Shown here: in pieces, positions 63,193 to 64,000 of the stretch
Numbering within the stretch: position 1 is the first letter of the stretch
Layout of the letters: every line of letters starts with the position of its first letter
Assembly (NCBI GenBank): GCA_964017185.1
Contig: OZ024874.1
Span: forward strand, 34,882,721 to 34,946,720
Origin: Rugalucina vietnamica
Taxonomy: Eukaryota; Mollusca; Bivalvia; Lucinida; Lucinidae
Length of the DNA stretch: 64,000 nt
Direction: 5' to 3'
The notes under the pieces: model-generated
The model's database searches: none
What the model saw: only the letters and a program-made list of their open reading frames with translations
What the model was told of the DNA's origin: nothing
Made by a program: the position numbers and the translations under genes

Positions 63193-64000
63193 GTGTTTAC
63201 GTGTTGTCATTAACGGTTTTAACTACAACGCTTAGTTTTAACGCATTGTAACCGCAATGCTTAGTGTTAACGTGTAGTCATTAACGGTTGCAACTGCAAC
63301 GCTTAGTGTAAACATGTTGACCCTAACGGTTGCAACTGCAATGCTAAGTGTTAACATGTTGACATAAACGGTTGCAACGTGTTAACGTGTTGAAATTAAC
63401 GTAAACAAATGCTACACTTACTGTAATGTTGACACTAACGAATGTAACTGCAACGCTTAGTTTTAACGTGTTGCCACTAACGCTTGCAACTGCAATGCTT
63501 AATGCTAACGTGTTGCCTTTAAAGGTTGCAACTGCAACGGTTAGTGCTTACATGTTGACACTAACGTTTGCAACTGCAACGCTTAGCTTTAACGTGTTGC
63601 CACTAACGCTTAATGTTAACGTGTTGCCATTAAAGGTTGCAACTGTAACGGTTAGTGCTTACATGTTGACACTAACGTTTGCAACTGCAACGCTTAGGTT
63701 TAACGAGTTACCACTAACGCTTAATGTTAACGTGTTGCCATTAAAGGTTGCAACCGTAACGGTTAGTGCTGACATGTTGACACTAACGTTTGCAACTGTT
63801 TTAACGGTTGCAAATGCAAAGCTTAGTGTTTACGTGTTGCCATTAACGGTTTTAACTACAACGCTTAGTTTTAAGGTGTTGACACGGTTTTAACGGTTGC
63901 AAATGCAAAGCTTAGTGTTTACGTGTTGTCATTAACGGTTTTAACTGCAACGCTTAGTTTTAACATGTTGCCACGGTATTAATGGTTGCAAATCCATTGC
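63193..64000 (+). repeat. Satellite array, right segment
   Basis: Resumption of the same satellite in the same orientation and phase, with an anchor at 63409. It runs off the right window edge. Private changes (for example AACGAATGTAACTG near 63438 and CTTAGGTTTAACGAG near 63695) make it about as diverged as the irregular blocks to its left. Confidence 0.95.

Noticed and set aside
1..64000. CRISPR array
   Set aside because: Repeats are contiguous and related throughout, with no unique spacers of constant length and no cas genes. The context is eukaryotic.
1..64000. Bacterial promoters from abundant TTGACA and occasional TATAAT
   Set aside because: TTGACA is part of the monomer (ATGTTGACAC) and TATAAT part of some anchors, in the wrong order and spacing. 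The DNA is not bacterial in character.
1..64000. Telomeric or subtelomeric repeat
   Set aside because: No TTAGGG or other short telomere repeat was seen; TTAACGG is only part of the satellite monomer.
1..64000. CENP-B box in the satellite
   Set aside because: I found no match to the core TTCG....A..CGGG pattern in the monomer, so a centromere argument cannot rest on it.

Overview
This window is eukaryotic, almost certainly from an animal, and nearly free of genes. About 59 of its 64 kb is one tandem satellite in a single orientation. Two blocks of other DNA interrupt it: 32012-33257 (about 1.2 kb) and 59871-63189 (3.3 kb). A long hairpin at the edge of the first block and the general look of the repeats made me think of a bivalve mollusc. 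That is an impression with no diagnostic gene behind it. I found no tRNA, rRNA, CRISPR array or convincing protein-coding gene.

The satellite is hierarchical. The smallest visible unit is a 12-19 bp submonomer, mostly starting AACG. Three submonomers (14+15+13) make a 42-bp monomer. Variants of 27, 47 and 60 bp arise from losing, lengthening or adding a submonomer. Monomers are assembled into blocks of about 435-1065 bp. Most blocks carry one odd 'anchor' segment containing ATGCTACACTTACTG; I located 69 anchors. Blocks form higher-order repeats (HORs) of three kinds. HOR1 has four blocks and is exactly 3360 bp (1 to about 12928). HOR2 has three blocks and is 2412-2599 bp (22721-32011). HOR3 has five blocks and is 3984-4225 bp (42943 to about 53355). 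Between them lie mosaic regions with longer-range duplications at offsets of 4729 bp and about 9615 bp. HOR1 copies differ by only a handful of bases, so that part was amplified or homogenised very recently.

Because 42, 27 and 60 are multiples of three, the satellite gives many 63-155 codon open frames encoding a 14-residue repeat (type VLPLTLATATLSFN). I treat these as by-products of the repeat, not genes.

The block at 32012-33257 is a mosaic. It holds an open coding-like frame of about 112 codons, a three-copy minisatellite, a cluster of GATATC-containing repeats and a 149-bp near-perfect hairpin at its right edge. It replaces about 23 bp of satellite. The block at 59871-63189 is a DNA transposon without a transposase gene. 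It has 25-bp terminal inverted repeats with one mismatch and a TTA target-site duplication, which fits the PIF/Harbinger superfamily. It carries its own 2-kb satellite of palindromic GGATATCC units about 21 bp apart, folded into large inverted repeats. Removing the element and one TTA restores intact satellite.

The likeliest setting is a centromeric, pericentromeric or other heterochromatic array that still undergoes unequal exchange and is occasionally hit by mobile elements. The sequence alone cannot settle the chromosomal location.
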